This document shows, one piece after another, positions 7,588 through 17,197 of a stretch of 64,000 bases of DNA. Numbering within the stretch: the stretch's first letter is position 1; each line of letters starts with the position of its first letter. Origin of the DNA: CAKZYD01 sp039814715 (GTDB lineage: Bacteria > Pseudomonadota > Alphaproteobacteria > Sphingomonadales > CAKZYD01). Location: the NCBI GenBank assembly GCA_039814715.1, contig JBCCAR010000001.1, forward strand, positions 124,001 through 188,000, given 5' to 3'. The notes beneath the pieces were generated by a model. The model worked only from the letters and a program-made list of their open reading frames with translations. It was not told the origin of the DNA and did not search any database. Position numbers and translations under genes: made by a program.

Positions 7588-8784
7588 TTAGGTCCGCGCC
7601 AAGCCAAACAGATGCCCAAGGTCTTTAAAAAACACGCGTACGTGCGCCATGGGGTCTTTGCGAACAAGCTTCTTGTTCATATAAGATTCCCAAGTGAGGC
7701 GCTGAACGTCGGCATCTTCGCAGATCTTGACAAAGCGCTCGCGGCGGCGGTCTCCGCCGTACCAAAAGAACTGCAAAATGCCGAGCACCCAGAATACTTT
7801 GCCATGCTCTTTCATGAAAGTCCGGCGTGCAGTTGATAATGCCTTAGCGTCACCAGTTTCCAGCGCGTCATATACAGCATCTGCCCCCATGCGGCCACAT
7901 GCCATGGCATAATAGATACCTTCGCCAGACGCTGGCGCAACAACGCCGGCTGCATCACCAATAACGATAACATCGCGGCCATTATCCCAGCGCTTGAGCG
8001 GTTTCATGGGAATTGGCGCCCCTTCGCGGCGTACAGTTTTCGCGTCCGCCATGCCCACTGTGTCTCGCAACGAATTTACAGAGCCACGCAGTGAAAAACC
8101 TTTTTGGGCCGAACCCACACCAATGCTAGCGGTTTTGCCGTGCGGGAAGACCCAAGCGTAAAAATCAGGTGATAGCTTGCCTTGATAATACACATCACAG
8201 CGCTCGGCGTCATAAACGTCATCATCATTCGCAGGCTCTGGCGCTTCGACTATTTCATGATAAGCGAAGACGCACGGCGTCTGTTTTACGCCTGGCAGCC
8301 CTTGTTTGGCGACTTTTGAGCGCGCGCCATCGGCGCCAACCACTATTTTTGTACGAATATGCTGCAAATCCCCATTGGCATCTTCATAGACGACAACGGG
8401 GGCGCCATCATCGCTGCGCTCTAATTTAACAAACGTTCCTTCCCGGCGGTCCGCGCCGCTTTCGGCCGCGCGCTCACGCAGCCATTCGTCAAATGTCTCG
8501 CGATTGACCATACCCACGAACCCGCTGTCGATGGGCATATCAACCGACTTGTTTGACGGCGCAATCATCCGCGCGGAACTGATGCGGGCACATAAAAGGT
8601 CTGTTGGGATGTCAAACTCGCGGATCAAACACCAGGGAATCGCCCCGCCGCACGGCTTGATGCGGCCCGATTTATCAAGCAGCATCACATTGACGCCGCG
8701 ATTGGCCAAATCCGTTGCGGCCGTGGCGCCCGAAGGCCCACCGCCAATAACAACTGCGTCAAACATCTGCGCTGCATGAGACAT
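7588..8784 (-). CDS. bchP: Geranylgeranyl diphosphate/geranylgeranyl-bacteriochlorophyll reductase
   Basis: This 398-residue FAD-dependent oxidoreductase has a dinucleotide-binding loop at the N-terminus (VIGGGPSGATAA), the CGGAIPWC segment typical of the geranylgeranyl reductase family, and the second FAD motif VIGDAAGVVAPASGEGI around residue 270. It reduces three double bonds of the geranylgeranyl tail to phytyl, the last step of bacteriochlorophyll a synthesis. The length is normal. GGAAG lies 10 nt before the ATG. It follows the PucC-family gene by 42 nt, in the bchG-PucC-bchP order common to purple bacterial clusters. Confidence 0.95.
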   Translation of the reverse strand: MSHAAQMFDAVVIGGGPSGATAATDLANRGVNVMLLDKSGRIKPCGGAIPWCLIREFDIPTDLLCARISSARMIAPSNKSVDMPIDSGFVGMVNRETFDEWLRERAAESGADRREGTFVKLERSDDGAPVVVYEDANGDLQHIRTKIVVGADGARSKVAKQGLPGVKQTPCVFAYHEIVEAPEPANDDDVYDAERCDVYYQGKLSPDFYAWVFPHGKTASIGVGSAQKGFSLRGSVNSLRDTVGMADAKTVRREGAPIPMKPLKRWDNGRDVIVIGDAAGVVAPASGEGIYYAMACGRMGADAVYDALETGDAKALSTARRTFMKEHGKVFWVLGILQFFWYGGDRRRERFVKICEDADVQRLTWESYMNKKLVRKDPMAHVRVFFKDLGHLFGLART

Positions 8785-8826
8785 GGTTTTTCTTCCTATC
8801 TGTGATCTTGCGCTAGCGGCGCGCTC

Positions 8827-10218
8827 CTATTCAGCGGGCTGCATGCTTGGATCGAGTTTGGGTTCCACAATTTCTGGTGCGTCATAGCTGGCGTTCAGCG
8901 CTGCTCTTGGCGCGACTTTCAAGGCAATTATTCCCGACAAAACGAAGAGGATAGCCTCGCCTGTGAAAATGGTAGCGTAAGCTGTTTCAGGAGACCCCAG
9001 TAAAGCGCGCGCCACATCCACAGCGACCGCGCCGAGGAAGCCCCCGAGCCCAAAGGCGACGGCCTGCGCCGCGCCCCACAAGCCCATGCGCGTTCCCTCG
9101 CGCCTGGCTTCGCCCTGGTTGGCCAGCCCCATCATTGATCCGATGGCAGCAACGGCAAAGGCGCCATTGGCAAATCCTAAAAAGAACACGTTTGCACGAA
9201 GCGGCCATGCCTCGCCAACCTGCGACGCAGTAACAAGGCCAACGAAGGCAATGGCGGAGGCAATGCAGCCGGAAACCGCCCAGAACCGCATAGACCCACA
9301 CAGACGCCCACCAACAGCGCTGCCAGCGATAGCCACTAAGATCATGCCAGCCATCACGCCGCCATTTTGAGCGCCAGCAAGCTTTGTGGATTCTCCGGGC
9401 GTAAAGCCGAACACGAGCCCAGCAAACGGCTCTAAAATCAGGTCTTGCGCGCTGTAGGCGAACATGGAGACAAACACGAATATAGTGAATTGACGTGCGC
9501 GCGGCTCGCTCCAAACCTCTCGAAAGGCCTGCCAAAACGGCGCTTTTGGTGCAACAGGCCCTGTCTCACTCGTTGCGTGCGGAGCCGTTTGCCCCTCAAT
9601 ACCGATCAAGGCAAGAATAGAGACCAGAAAAGCGACCACGGAAACAAGGCTGCAGACAATAATGAGGCGCTGCGATGAGTAAGGATCAAGCTGGGCACCA
9701 GCGCTCACAGCGGTGATCACGAAGCCTGCAATCATCATGATCCACACGATAGATGCCGCGGCCGGCCTGCGTTTTGGCGCAACGCGCGTTGCAAGCAGGG
9801 TTAAAAGCGATGTGCCCGAAGCGCCAACACCGACGCCAATCAAAGCGAAAGCAATAATGCACAACATCAAACCAGGCCAAAAACTGGTTCCCAGCATCGC
9901 TGTCGCAGCCGCCGCTAAAGACCCGCCCACAGCAAGCACAGCCATGCCGCCGATAATCCAAGGCGTTCGGCGCTGCCCCATGTCACCGCCATAGCCCCAG
10001 CGGGGCCGCGAAATCTGAATGGCATAATGAAAGCCGACGAGAGCGCCAGGCAAGATCGCAGGCAAAGCATATTCGACGATCATGATCCTGTTTAGGGTTG
10101 AGGTCGTCAGAATAATGATCGCGCCAAGAGCAGTCTGCACCAGGCCAAGGCGAACAATGCCAAACCAGGAAAGAAAGGGTTGGCCAGACTGCTGACCATT
10201 ATTTTCTACTATCATCAT
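8827..10218 (-). CDS. PucC-family (MFS-like) protein between bchG and bchP
   Basis: This 463-residue protein has about 12 membrane spans and belongs to the PucC/LhaA/Orf428 branch of the major facilitator superfamily. Conserved features include the N-terminal NRIMIVEYALPAILPG, RRTPWIIGG and the GGVMAGM region. This bchG-adjacent member is usually called Bch2 or Orf428; it is thought to help deliver or handle bacteriochlorophyll during antenna assembly, though the biochemistry is not settled. Its ATG overlaps the bchG stop (ATGA), indicating translational coupling. A second paralogue, LhaA, lies after bchM in this window. Confidence 0.9.
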   Translation of the reverse strand: MMIVENNGQQSGQPFLSWFGIVRLGLVQTALGAIIILTTSTLNRIMIVEYALPAILPGALVGFHYAIQISRPRWGYGGDMGQRRTPWIIGGMAVLAVGGSLAAAATAMLGTSFWPGLMLCIIAFALIGVGVGASGTSLLTLLATRVAPKRRPAAASIVWIMMIAGFVITAVSAGAQLDPYSSQRLIIVCSLVSVVAFLVSILALIGIEGQTAPHATSETGPVAPKAPFWQAFREVWSEPRARQFTIFVFVSMFAYSAQDLILEPFAGLVFGFTPGESTKLAGAQNGGVMAGMILVAIAGSAVGGRLCGSMRFWAVSGCIASAIAFVGLVTASQVGEAWPLRANVFFLGFANGAFAVAAIGSMMGLANQGEARREGTRMGLWGAAQAVAFGLGGFLGAVAVDVARALLGSPETAYATIFTGEAILFVLSGIIALKVAPRAALNASYDAPEIVEPKLDPSMQPAE

Positions 10219-11159
10219 GGTCCCGCTAAAATCGAACCAATGCCAAAAGCACTGGCAAGCATACCCAAAACGTACAGCGTGGTGCCGCTTCCATTATAAT
10301 AGGCGGCGCATTCGCGCGGCCTTTTGACGAGTTCTTGTGTATTGAGAAGAAACTTGAGCATCAAAATGCCCTGCGCGACCAGCAAGCCAGCGACAATAGC
10401 GGCGTGAATAGGAAGCCCCCAATTGAGCAGCAAACCAATAACAACAAGCTGAGGCGCAGCCATAACAAGACTTGCCAAACGCGCAGCAGGCGCAACGCCA
10501 ATTTGGACAGGGATGGTGCGAATGTTCATTCGCTGATCACCAGGAATAGACTTGAAGTCATTCAGCGTCATGATGCCATGAGCGCCAAGACTATAAAGCC
10601 CTGCGAGCGCAAGAATGCGCCAATCGGGCATCCCGCCGATCAGCAAGACAGCCCCAGTAAACCACGCCAATCCTTCATAAGACACAGCGCAGGCTGCATT
10701 GCCCCACCAACCATTTTGTTTTAGCCGAAAGGGCGGCGCGCTGTAGGCCCAGGCAAGCGCTAAACCAACTATGGTTGAGGCAACGACTAACGGCCCAAGC
10801 AAGGCGGCAACGGCAAGGGAGAGTCCGGTCCAGAAGAACGCGATATACAGCCCCCAACGTCCTGGCATACGGCCTGATGGAATGGGGCGTTGCGGCTCGT
10901 TGATCGCATCAACATGGCGATCATGCCAATCATTGATCGCCTGGCTCATAGCGCACACAAGCGGACCAGCGAGGACCACACCAGCTGCAACAAAAAGCCA
11001 ATTGTCTTTAAAAGATATCCCGCTCGACACAGCGCCGCACATAAACGCCCACATCGGCGGAAACCATGTGATGGGCTTGAGCAGCTCTAAAGACGCAGAC
11101 ACCGTCGGAACACGACTGTCTGTAGCTGGAGCAATCAGAGGGGATTTCACATGGGCCAT
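10215..11159 (-). CDS. bchG: Bacteriochlorophyll synthase (tail prenyltransferase)
   Basis: This 314-residue UbiA-family membrane protein attaches geranylgeranyl (or phytyl) diphosphate to bacteriochlorophyllide a. The first Asp-rich motif is within NDWHDRHVDAINEP and the second region is NDFKSIPGDQRM, both highly typical of BchG/ChlG; eight or nine membrane spans follow the normal pattern. The start at 11159 (MAHVKSPL) is chosen; a longer reading from 11195 would run into the PpsR-type operator. It is the first gene of a four-gene run (bchG, PucC-like, bchP, small membrane protein), with two PpsR-like palindromes directly upstream. Confidence 0.95.
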   Translation of the reverse strand: MAHVKSPLIAPATDSRVPTVSASLELLKPITWFPPMWAFMCGAVSSGISFKDNWLFVAAGVVLAGPLVCAMSQAINDWHDRHVDAINEPQRPIPSGRMPGRWGLYIAFFWTGLSLAVAALLGPLVVASTIVGLALAWAYSAPPFRLKQNGWWGNAACAVSYEGLAWFTGAVLLIGGMPDWRILALAGLYSLGAHGIMTLNDFKSIPGDQRMNIRTIPVQIGVAPAARLASLVMAAPQLVVIGLLLNWGLPIHAAIVAGLLVAQGILMLKFLLNTQELVKRPRECAAYYNGSGTTLYVLGMLASAFGIGSILAGP

Positions 11160-11189
11160 GCCGAAAAGAGTATGGCTGGCCCGCAATAG

Positions 11190-11232
11190 TGTCAACTAAT
11201 TTCAACACCCCAAGTGTCAATATTATTTGTCA
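11190..11232 (-). promoter_or_regulatory. PpsR/CrtJ-type operator pair upstream of bchG
   Basis: A perfect TGT-N12-ACA palindrome spans 11190–11207. A near-match, TGT-N12-TCA, spans 11215–11232 after a 7-nt gap. Two palindromes 7–8 nt apart is the classic arrangement for cooperative CrtJ/PpsR binding. The pair lies between the ppsR stop and the bchG start, so it should control bchG-PucC-bchP. The binding itself is inferred. Confidence 0.75.
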
Positions 11233-11233
11233 C

Positions 11234-12649
11234 TTAAGACGAGTCATCGCCCGACTTTGTTTTACCCAGTTTAGCATAAAGACTTTGGCGGCTAAGGCCC
11301 AGCATCTGCGCTGCAAGCGCGCGGTTTTCTTTCGTCAATTCAAGCGCTGTTTCGATGCAGAGTTTTTCGATCATTTCTGTCGTTTCGCGGACAATATCCT
11401 TAAGCGGCATATGGCCAACTAGGCTTGTGATTTGTTCATCTGATCGCGATAGGGACTGACCTTCTGCCTCCGACGTTGCAAGGGCAGCTGACATTGGCCG
11501 AATAACAAACCCATAAATCGACTCTGTTTGATGCTTGGACTGCACGGCTGCGATTTCAACATTTTCGATTTGATCATAGCTGGTGCGCAGCATGGTGGCA
11601 AAACGGCGAACCGTACCATGCTCGCGAATATTGGCCATCAACACACTGCAATCGACATTGGGCCTGTCAAACCACGCGTCAATCAATCGCCCTTCAGCTT
11701 CATTGGGGCCTGACAGACCCAGCAAGTTCACAAACGCGCTATTGACTGCGATGATTTCGCGCGATGCGTTCGTGACCACAAACGCATCTGGCATATGATC
11801 AATCACATCCAGGAACTTCAAATCAGACGCATTCGAAAAGGCAACCACATTGCCCGAATCAGACGATAGCCTTAAAAGTAGAAAGCTTTTCCGGTCTTGC
11901 CTGAAATGTGATGAGGAGATGGTAATCACCTCGCCGCCGCGAAGGACGGTTTTTATGGTCTCTTCACTTCCATCCGCGACAGATGCTCTTAACAATTGGT
12001 GCAGCAGGTCAGCATTGCTGCTATCAAATAGGCTTACAACTTTAACGTCTTCTAGGCGCTGGTGATTGCGCCCTAAGATACGGCGCGCAGCCGGATTGAT
12101 ATCGCTCACCCGCAAGGTCGACGCGTCCACCACAATTTGCGGCACATCCCCAAGCTGGAAAATCATGCGGTAGCGGATTTCAGCAGCTCGCAGCCGGGCA
12201 AACTCGCGCTCAATCGTGAGCTGTGAATTCATCAGTTTTTGTTGGAGCGTCGACACGCTGGAAATATCACGGCCAAAGACAACAACACTGCCGGTCTCGC
12301 CCAGCGGAACAGACGTATACCGGACGGGCACGTCGGCGCCATCTTCCATCGGATGGTTTATTTCGCGCGGACGGGTTTTAGTCTCATCGCGCGCATCTTG
12401 CAGCAGTTTCGCCGCCTTATTGACGCTGTCTTTTGTCACAATGTCGGCGAACTTTTGCCCAGCCCAAAGATGGCCGCCAGCCTCATACACCACCTTGGAC
12501 GCAAAGGCTGCGTCGCGGATCACACCATCACTATCAACAATGAGCGCTATATCAGCGGCATTGGCGAGAATGCCCGCTGTTTGCTCGGCGGCTAAGTCGC
12601 CAAAATGGTCATTGGAGTTTGCAAAGTTCATCAAAGCCACGTTGGACAC
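11234..12649 (-). CDS. ppsR: PpsR/CrtJ photosynthesis repressor
   Basis: This 471-residue regulator has an N-terminal PAS-like region, at least two further PAS domains (roughly 140–260 and 270–380) and a C-terminal Fis-type helix-turn-helix (about 420–465, with RALAAQMLGLSRQSLYAKL). The redox-sensitive cysteine known from the HTH of PpsR is present in EKLCIETALEL at about residue 431. PpsR represses bch, crt and puc-type promoters through TGT-N12-ACA sites in response to oxygen and light. Translation starts at a GTG with GGAGG in front. It lies between the ppaA-like gene and bchG on the same strand, the usual neighbourhood. Confidence 0.95.
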   Translation of the reverse strand: MSNVALMNFANSNDHFGDLAAEQTAGILANAADIALIVDSDGVIRDAAFASKVVYEAGGHLWAGQKFADIVTKDSVNKAAKLLQDARDETKTRPREINHPMEDGADVPVRYTSVPLGETGSVVVFGRDISSVSTLQQKLMNSQLTIEREFARLRAAEIRYRMIFQLGDVPQIVVDASTLRVSDINPAARRILGRNHQRLEDVKVVSLFDSSNADLLHQLLRASVADGSEETIKTVLRGGEVITISSSHFRQDRKSFLLLRLSSDSGNVVAFSNASDLKFLDVIDHMPDAFVVTNASREIIAVNSAFVNLLGLSGPNEAEGRLIDAWFDRPNVDCSVLMANIREHGTVRRFATMLRTSYDQIENVEIAAVQSKHQTESIYGFVIRPMSAALATSEAEGQSLSRSDEQITSLVGHMPLKDIVRETTEMIEKLCIETALELTKENRALAAQMLGLSRQSLYAKLGKTKSGDDSS

Positions 12650-12805
12650 AACGTCCTCCGGTTGCCTTGCATGCAGAGTATGTACGAGATTTGATAATGG
12701 ACAAAAGCAGTCACTTCACTTTCTATCATCGTGTTTGCTCCATCTAGAGACTTGTGCATACGCTCCTGAGTCCATTTCCATTTTACAACTTAACAATCAG
12801 CAAGA

Positions 12806-13612
12806 TTACAAGACGCTAAGCGCCTCTGAAACAACAGATTTTTTCGCAAGGCTTAATGCAGCAAGCGCATTGGGAGCTGTTAAATCAGCCCCTATCGACT
12901 CATGTAAATATGCATCGAACAAAAACGGAGGCCCGCCAACCATAACCTGCACGCTTTGATTGCATGAGTGCGCCTTCATTTGGCGAATGAGCTTTTCTGC
13001 TGAAGCAACCTTCGCCTCGCAGCTCACTGTTATAATCAAAACATCGAGATGGTATTCAGTAATGGTATCCAGCAAGGTATTCGTACTTTCATCTATGCCG
13101 GAATAGACGCGCCATTGCGCTGCGCGAAAATAGGTCGCTAGCAGTGACGCGGCAAAAATATGGGTTTCGCCGGGAATTGGTGTCACCAACACGCTTGGGT
13201 CGCCCACGGCTCCAGGAAGCTCGCGGCCCAGAGCGTCGCCATAGCGATGAAGAATTCGGTGTAACACCGAAAGCCCGAGCGTTACATCGCCAAAGGAGCA
13301 GAGATCGTCCGCCCACATGTCGCCAAGCTGCTGCGCGCAGCCAACCAAAAGGCGCGAAAACAAGATGTCGACGCTCTTGCCTTCCTTTCGAAGGGCGTCA
13401 AAGCGTGTCATCAGCGCGGCTTCAGGCTCAACCAAGAGCATATTCGTAAAAGCTTCAATATGGTGCTGACTGATGGCGGACGTGGCCGCTTGTCCGTCTG
13501 AGCGGCAACCTACTTGAGACTGACCACTTCGCGAAAGACCGGGAATCACTTTTGATCGCAAGGCGTCTTTTACCTTGCTCGATCCCGGCGTTGTTTCCCA
13601 AATTTCTCGCAT
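12806..13612 (-). CDS. ppaA: PpaA/AerR-like B12-binding (SCHIC) photosynthesis regulator
   Basis: This 268-residue protein has an N-terminal variable part, a helical region (about 70–150) and a C-terminal cobalamin-binding Rossmann domain. The likely cobalt-ligand site is TPIPGETHIFAASLL, followed by the domain end VQVMVGGPPF. AerR/PpaA proteins bind cobalamin and modulate PpsR/CrtJ repression; genetic linkage to ppsR supports that role. The normal HxxG reads HIFA here. The ATG at 13612 is preferred over the upstream TTG at 13624 because GGGG precedes it. It is divergent from bchF across a 186-nt region with three operator-like palindromes. The 156 nt between its stop and ppsR show nothing clear. 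Confidence 0.88.
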   Translation of the reverse strand: MREIWETTPGSSKVKDALRSKVIPGLSRSGQSQVGCRSDGQAATSAISQHHIEAFTNMLLVEPEAALMTRFDALRKEGKSVDILFSRLLVGCAQQLGDMWADDLCSFGDVTLGLSVLHRILHRYGDALGRELPGAVGDPSVLVTPIPGETHIFAASLLATYFRAAQWRVYSGIDESTNTLLDTITEYHLDVLIITVSCEAKVASAEKLIRQMKAHSCNQSVQVMVGGPPFLFDAYLHESIGADLTAPNALAALSLAKKSVVSEALSVL

Positions 13613-13682
13613 AAGACCCCACAATCATGCCGTTTTGTCGCAGGAGCAGACACCCCTCCCTATCACAGCCATTGGATTATGT

Positions 13683-13738
13683 TGTCAAAATTTTTTTACG
13701 TCAAGCTTACTTGACAAAGTTGTCACGTCAGCCTTACA
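13683..13738. promoter_or_regulatory. Three tandem PpsR/CrtJ-type palindromes between ppaA and bchF
   Basis: Three motifs lie in a row: TGT-N12-ACG at 13683–13700, CGT-N12-ACA at 13699–13716 (core TCAAGCTTACTTGA) and a perfect TGT-N12-ACA at 13721–13738. They sit in the divergent promoter region and about 60 nt upstream of the bchF start. Repression of the long bchF-to-hemA unit by PpsR is the likely function. Confidence 0.8.
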
Positions 13739-13798
13739 GTTTTTCAGTCAAAAGCGGTCGGCCTATGGGCCACCGGGCAGTATAAAAGGAAGGCGATT

Positions 13799-14335
13799 TT
13801 GGCGGCTCGGCAAAATAGCAAAAGCGCGGAAAAGCAGCCAAAAAGGCCGCTATACACGCCAAGCGAGCGGGTCCGCCGGGACACAACGGTATGGACTCTT
13901 GTTCAAGGCATCCTTGCGCCGCTTCAATTTCTCGTCTTTCTCGTTTCGCTTGCGTTTGTAATTCGCGCCTTGCTGACGGGCGCAGGATACGACTTGGCGA
14001 CTGGCTCTGTCGTTCTCAAAACCGCCATTCTTTACATCATCATGATCACTGGCGCGATCTGGGAGAAGGTCGTCTTCGGCAAATACCTCTTTGTTGAGAG
14101 CTTCTTTTGGGAAGACGTCTTTTCCATGGCGGTCATCGCTTTGCACACGGCTTATCTAGCAGCCCTGCTTGGCGGATGGCTTTCCCCTACCGCGCTCCTC
14201 TGGTTAGCGCTCGCCGCTTACGGCGCCTATGTGATCAACGCTGTTCAATTCCTCCTCAAGCTTCGCGCTGCACGGCGCCAAAGTGATGCTACGCAGACCC
14301 CCCTTATGCCTGAATCAAACGGAGTTGCGGCATGA
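13799..14335 (+). CDS. bchF: 3-vinyl bacteriochlorophyllide hydratase
   Basis: This 178-residue membrane-associated enzyme hydrates the C3 vinyl group of chlorophyllide-type intermediates to hydroxyethyl. The sequence PSERVRRDTTVWTLVQGI and the later WEKVVFGKYLFVESFFWED are characteristic of BchF, and the length is normal. The start is a TTG with GGAAGG 6 nt upstream; no ATG or GTG lies in a suitable place. The stop overlaps the bchN start (ATGA). It is the first gene of the 15.6-kb bchF-to-hemA unit, behind three PpsR-type sites. Confidence 0.94.
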   Translation: MAARQNSKSAEKQPKRPLYTPSERVRRDTTVWTLVQGILAPLQFLVFLVSLAFVIRALLTGAGYDLATGSVVLKTAILYIIMITGAIWEKVVFGKYLFVESFFWEDVFSMAVIALHTAYLAALLGGWLSPTALLWLALAAYGAYVINAVQFLLKLRAARRQSDATQTPLMPESNGVAA

Positions 14336-15624
14336 CCCTCGTGCGTGAACACGTCAAAGTGCCTGACATTGCAAACTGCGATGACCGCCCTGTCCTGCGC
14401 GAGCGCGGACAACATGAAGTGTTTTGCGGCCTAACAGGTATCATGTGGCTGCACCGCAAAATCCAAGACGCCTTTTTCCTCATCGTTGGCTCGCGCACCT
14501 GCGCGCATCTGATGCAATCGGCCGCTGGCGTGATGATCTTTGCTGAACCGCGCTTTGGCACTGCGATCATGGAGGAACGTGACCTGGCCGGCCTAGCGGA
14601 TATGAACGATGAGCTTGACGCAGTGGTCGACAAGCTTTTAAAGCGCCGCCCAGATATCCGGCTGTTGTTCCTGGTCGGCTCCTGTCCGTCTGAAGTGATT
14701 AAGCTAGACCTATCGCGCGCGGCCCAGCGCCTGTCGCGCACCCATTCCCCAGATGTACGCATCTTGAACTATTCCGGCAGCGGGATTGAAACGACGTTTA
14801 CACAAGGCGAAGATGCTTGCCTCGCCTCCTTAGTTCCAACGCTCCCGCCCGAGCCAGACAATGCGCCAGCCTCTTTGATGGTAGTTGGCGCTTTGGCAGA
14901 TGTGGTGGAAGACCAATTCGCGCGGCTGTTCGACCAACTTGGCATTGGGCCCGTACGGTTTTTGCCAGCGCGGCTGGCCGATGATATGCCATCGGTTGGC
15001 CCTAATACGCTTGTGTTGCTGGCGCAGCCGTTCTTAACAGACACCGTCCAAGCGCTTGAGAAGCGCGGCGCGACACTGCTGCAGGCGCCCTTCCCACTCG
15101 GCGCGCAGGGCACAACTGCTTGGCTTAAAGTCGCGGCCGATGCTTTCGGGGTTGATCAAGCAACATTCGACAACGTGACGGACAAGCCACGCCAACGCGC
15201 GCAGCGCGCTGTCGCCCTTCACCATGAACAACTGAGCGGCAAAAAGGTCTTCTTCTTCCCTGATTCGCAGCTGGAAATTCCGCTCGCGCGTTTTCTCGGG
15301 GAAGAACTGGATATGGTCGCCACAGAGGTTGGCACGCCCTACCTGGACAAGCGCCTGATGGCGCCCGAGCTTAATGCGCTGCCAAGCCAAATTGATGTCA
15401 GCGAGGGCCAGGACGTCGACCTGCAGCTTAACCGCTGCCGCGAGGAACGCCCCGATATTGCTGTCTGCGGCCTTGGCCTTGCAAACCCACTTGAGGTCGA
15501 AGGCATCACAACAAAATGGTCCATCGAACTCGTGTTCACGCCCATCCAGGGCTATGAGCAAGCCGGTGATTTAGCGGAACTCTTCGCCCGCCCCCTCAAC
15601 CGCAGAACGCGGCTGGAGGTATAA
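14332..15624 (+). CDS. bchN: Dark-operative protochlorophyllide reductase subunit N
   Basis: This 430-residue nitrogenase-like subunit forms the NB heterotetramer that reduces ring D of protochlorophyllide with electrons from BchL. N-terminal HEVFCGLTGIMWL and GSRTCAHLMQSAAGVM carry cysteines that help ligate the 4Fe-4S NB cluster, as does GSCPSEVIKLDL. The enzyme is oxygen-sensitive in known systems. The start overlaps the bchF stop and the stop is 4 nt from bchB. Confidence 0.97.
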   Translation: MTLVREHVKVPDIANCDDRPVLRERGQHEVFCGLTGIMWLHRKIQDAFFLIVGSRTCAHLMQSAAGVMIFAEPRFGTAIMEERDLAGLADMNDELDAVVDKLLKRRPDIRLLFLVGSCPSEVIKLDLSRAAQRLSRTHSPDVRILNYSGSGIETTFTQGEDACLASLVPTLPPEPDNAPASLMVVGALADVVEDQFARLFDQLGIGPVRFLPARLADDMPSVGPNTLVLLAQPFLTDTVQALEKRGATLLQAPFPLGAQGTTAWLKVAADAFGVDQATFDNVTDKPRQRAQRAVALHHEQLSGKKVFFFPDSQLEIPLARFLGEELDMVATEVGTPYLDKRLMAPELNALPSQIDVSEGQDVDLQLNRCREERPDIAVCGLGLANPLEVEGITTKWSIELVFTPIQGYEQAGDLAELFARPLNRRTRLEV

Positions 15625-15628
15625 CGCC

Positions 15629-17197
15629 ATGCAGCTGACCATCTGGACATATGAAGGCCCGCCCCATGTTGGCGCCATGCGCATCGCGACGGCGATGACG
15701 GACATGCACTATGTGCTGCATGCGCCTCAAGGCGACACCTATGCTGACCTGCTTTTTACGATGATTGAACGCCGCAAGAAGCGTCCGCCAGTGACGTATA
15801 CCACGTTTCAAGCGCGCGACTTGGGCGGCGATACATCCGAGTTATTCATGGACGCGGCGCGCCAAGCTCATGAGATGTTTGATCCTGCAGCTATGATTGT
15901 GGGGGCGAGCTGCACAGGCGAACTCATTCAAGATGATCCTGGCGGCTTATCGAAAACCATGGGCTTGCCGATCCCGGTCATACCCGTTGAGCTGCCGTCC
16001 TATTCAAAGAAGGAAAACTGGGGCGCGTCGGAAACCTTCTATCAGATTGTGCGCAGCCTGGCACCTTACGGCCAAGACATTGAGACAGAGCCCGGTGCAA
16101 AACCATCCTGCAACATTCTCGGCCCAACAGCTCTTGGGTTTCGCCACCGCGACGATGTCACGGAGATCGTCCGGCTTCTTGAAGACCTGGGCATCCATGT
16201 GAATGTGGTTGCTCCGCTGGATGCAGAAACGCGCGACATTTTAGAGCTGCGCCATGCAGATTTTAACGTGGTGCTCTACCCAGAGATCGCCAACACAGCC
16301 GCCCAGTGGCTGAAGCGAACATACCGCCAACCCTTCACCAAAACAGTTCCGATCGGTGTTGGCGCAACAAAAGACTTTATTCGCGAGATAGCTGAGTTTG
16401 CAGGCTTGAATGCAGAAGACTTGCTTGAACGCGCTGAAAGCCGCCTGCCCTGGTATTCGCGCTCCATTGATTCAACCTACCTCACTGGTAAGCGCGTCTT
16501 CCTGTTTGGCGATGCAACACATGTCATCGCCATGGCCCGGGTCGCCGAAAAAGAAATGGGCTTTAAAGTTGTCGGAATGGGCACTTATAGCCGGGAGTTC
16601 GCACGCGATCTGCGCGATGCGGCTAAGCTATACGATGTCGAACCACTGATTACAGACGATTATCTGGAAGTTGAAGAGCAGATCCAAGCGCTGCAGCCTG
16701 AACTTGTGCTCGGCACTCAAATGGAACGTCATATCGCAAAGCGCCTTGGCATCCCCTGCGCCGTGATTTCAGCGCCCGTGCATGTGCAGGACTATCCCGC
16801 GCGCTATTCCCCGCAAATGGGGTTTGAAGGTGCCAATGTGTTGTTTGACACCCTCGTTCATCCCTTGACCATGGGTCTGGAAGAACATCTCCTCAACATG
16901 TTCCGCGATGATTTTGAATTTAATGATGCGGCGGGTCCGTCGCACCTTGGACATGCAGCGGTTTCTCTGGCAGCGGCCCAAAATCAAGAGGACAATGAAG
17001 ATGCCCCTGAACAAGCTGCACCAGCAGGCGGCGCCGACATCATTTGGCTCAATGACGCTGAAAAAGAGCTGAAGAAAATACCGTTCTTCGTCAGGGGTAA
17101 GGCCCGGCGCAATACGGAAAAATTCGCCGCAGAGCATGGACTGGCAGAAATATCAATGGAGACGCTTTATGAAGCGAAATCCCATTTCAGCCGGTAA
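15629..17197 (+). CDS. bchB: Dark-operative protochlorophyllide reductase subunit B
   Basis: This 522-residue subunit begins MQLTIWTYEGPPHVGAMR, the standard BchB N-terminus, which includes residues at the cluster and substrate pocket. VGASCTGELIQDDPGG supplies the cluster-region cysteine. The C-terminal about 60 residues form the small conserved domain seen in BchB (WLNDAEKELKKIPFFVRGK). An Ala/Gln/Glu-rich linker precedes that domain. The last 29 nt overlap the start of bchH in another frame. Confidence 0.97.
   Translation: MQLTIWTYEGPPHVGAMRIATAMTDMHYVLHAPQGDTYADLLFTMIERRKKRPPVTYTTFQARDLGGDTSELFMDAARQAHEMFDPAAMIVGASCTGELIQDDPGGLSKTMGLPIPVIPVELPSYSKKENWGASETFYQIVRSLAPYGQDIETEPGAKPSCNILGPTALGFRHRDDVTEIVRLLEDLGIHVNVVAPLDAETRDILELRHADFNVVLYPEIANTAAQWLKRTYRQPFTKTVPIGVGATKDFIREIAEFAGLNAEDLLERAESRLPWYSRSIDSTYLTGKRVFLFGDATHVIAMARVAEKEMGFKVVGMGTYSREFARDLRDAAKLYDVEPLITDDYLEVEEQIQALQPELVLGTQMERHIAKRLGIPCAVISAPVHVQDYPARYSPQMGFEGANVLFDTLVHPLTMGLEEHLLNMFRDDFEFNDAAGPSHLGHAAVSLAAAQNQEDNEDAPEQAAPAGGADIIWLNDAEKELKKIPFFVRGKARRNTEKFAAEHGLAEISMETLYEAKSHFSR

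Noticed and set aside
12216..12959. 247-codon open frame antisense to ppsR
   Set aside because: It spans the ppsR start and part of the gap to ppaA with no recognisable motif; a shadow of a GC-rich coding region.
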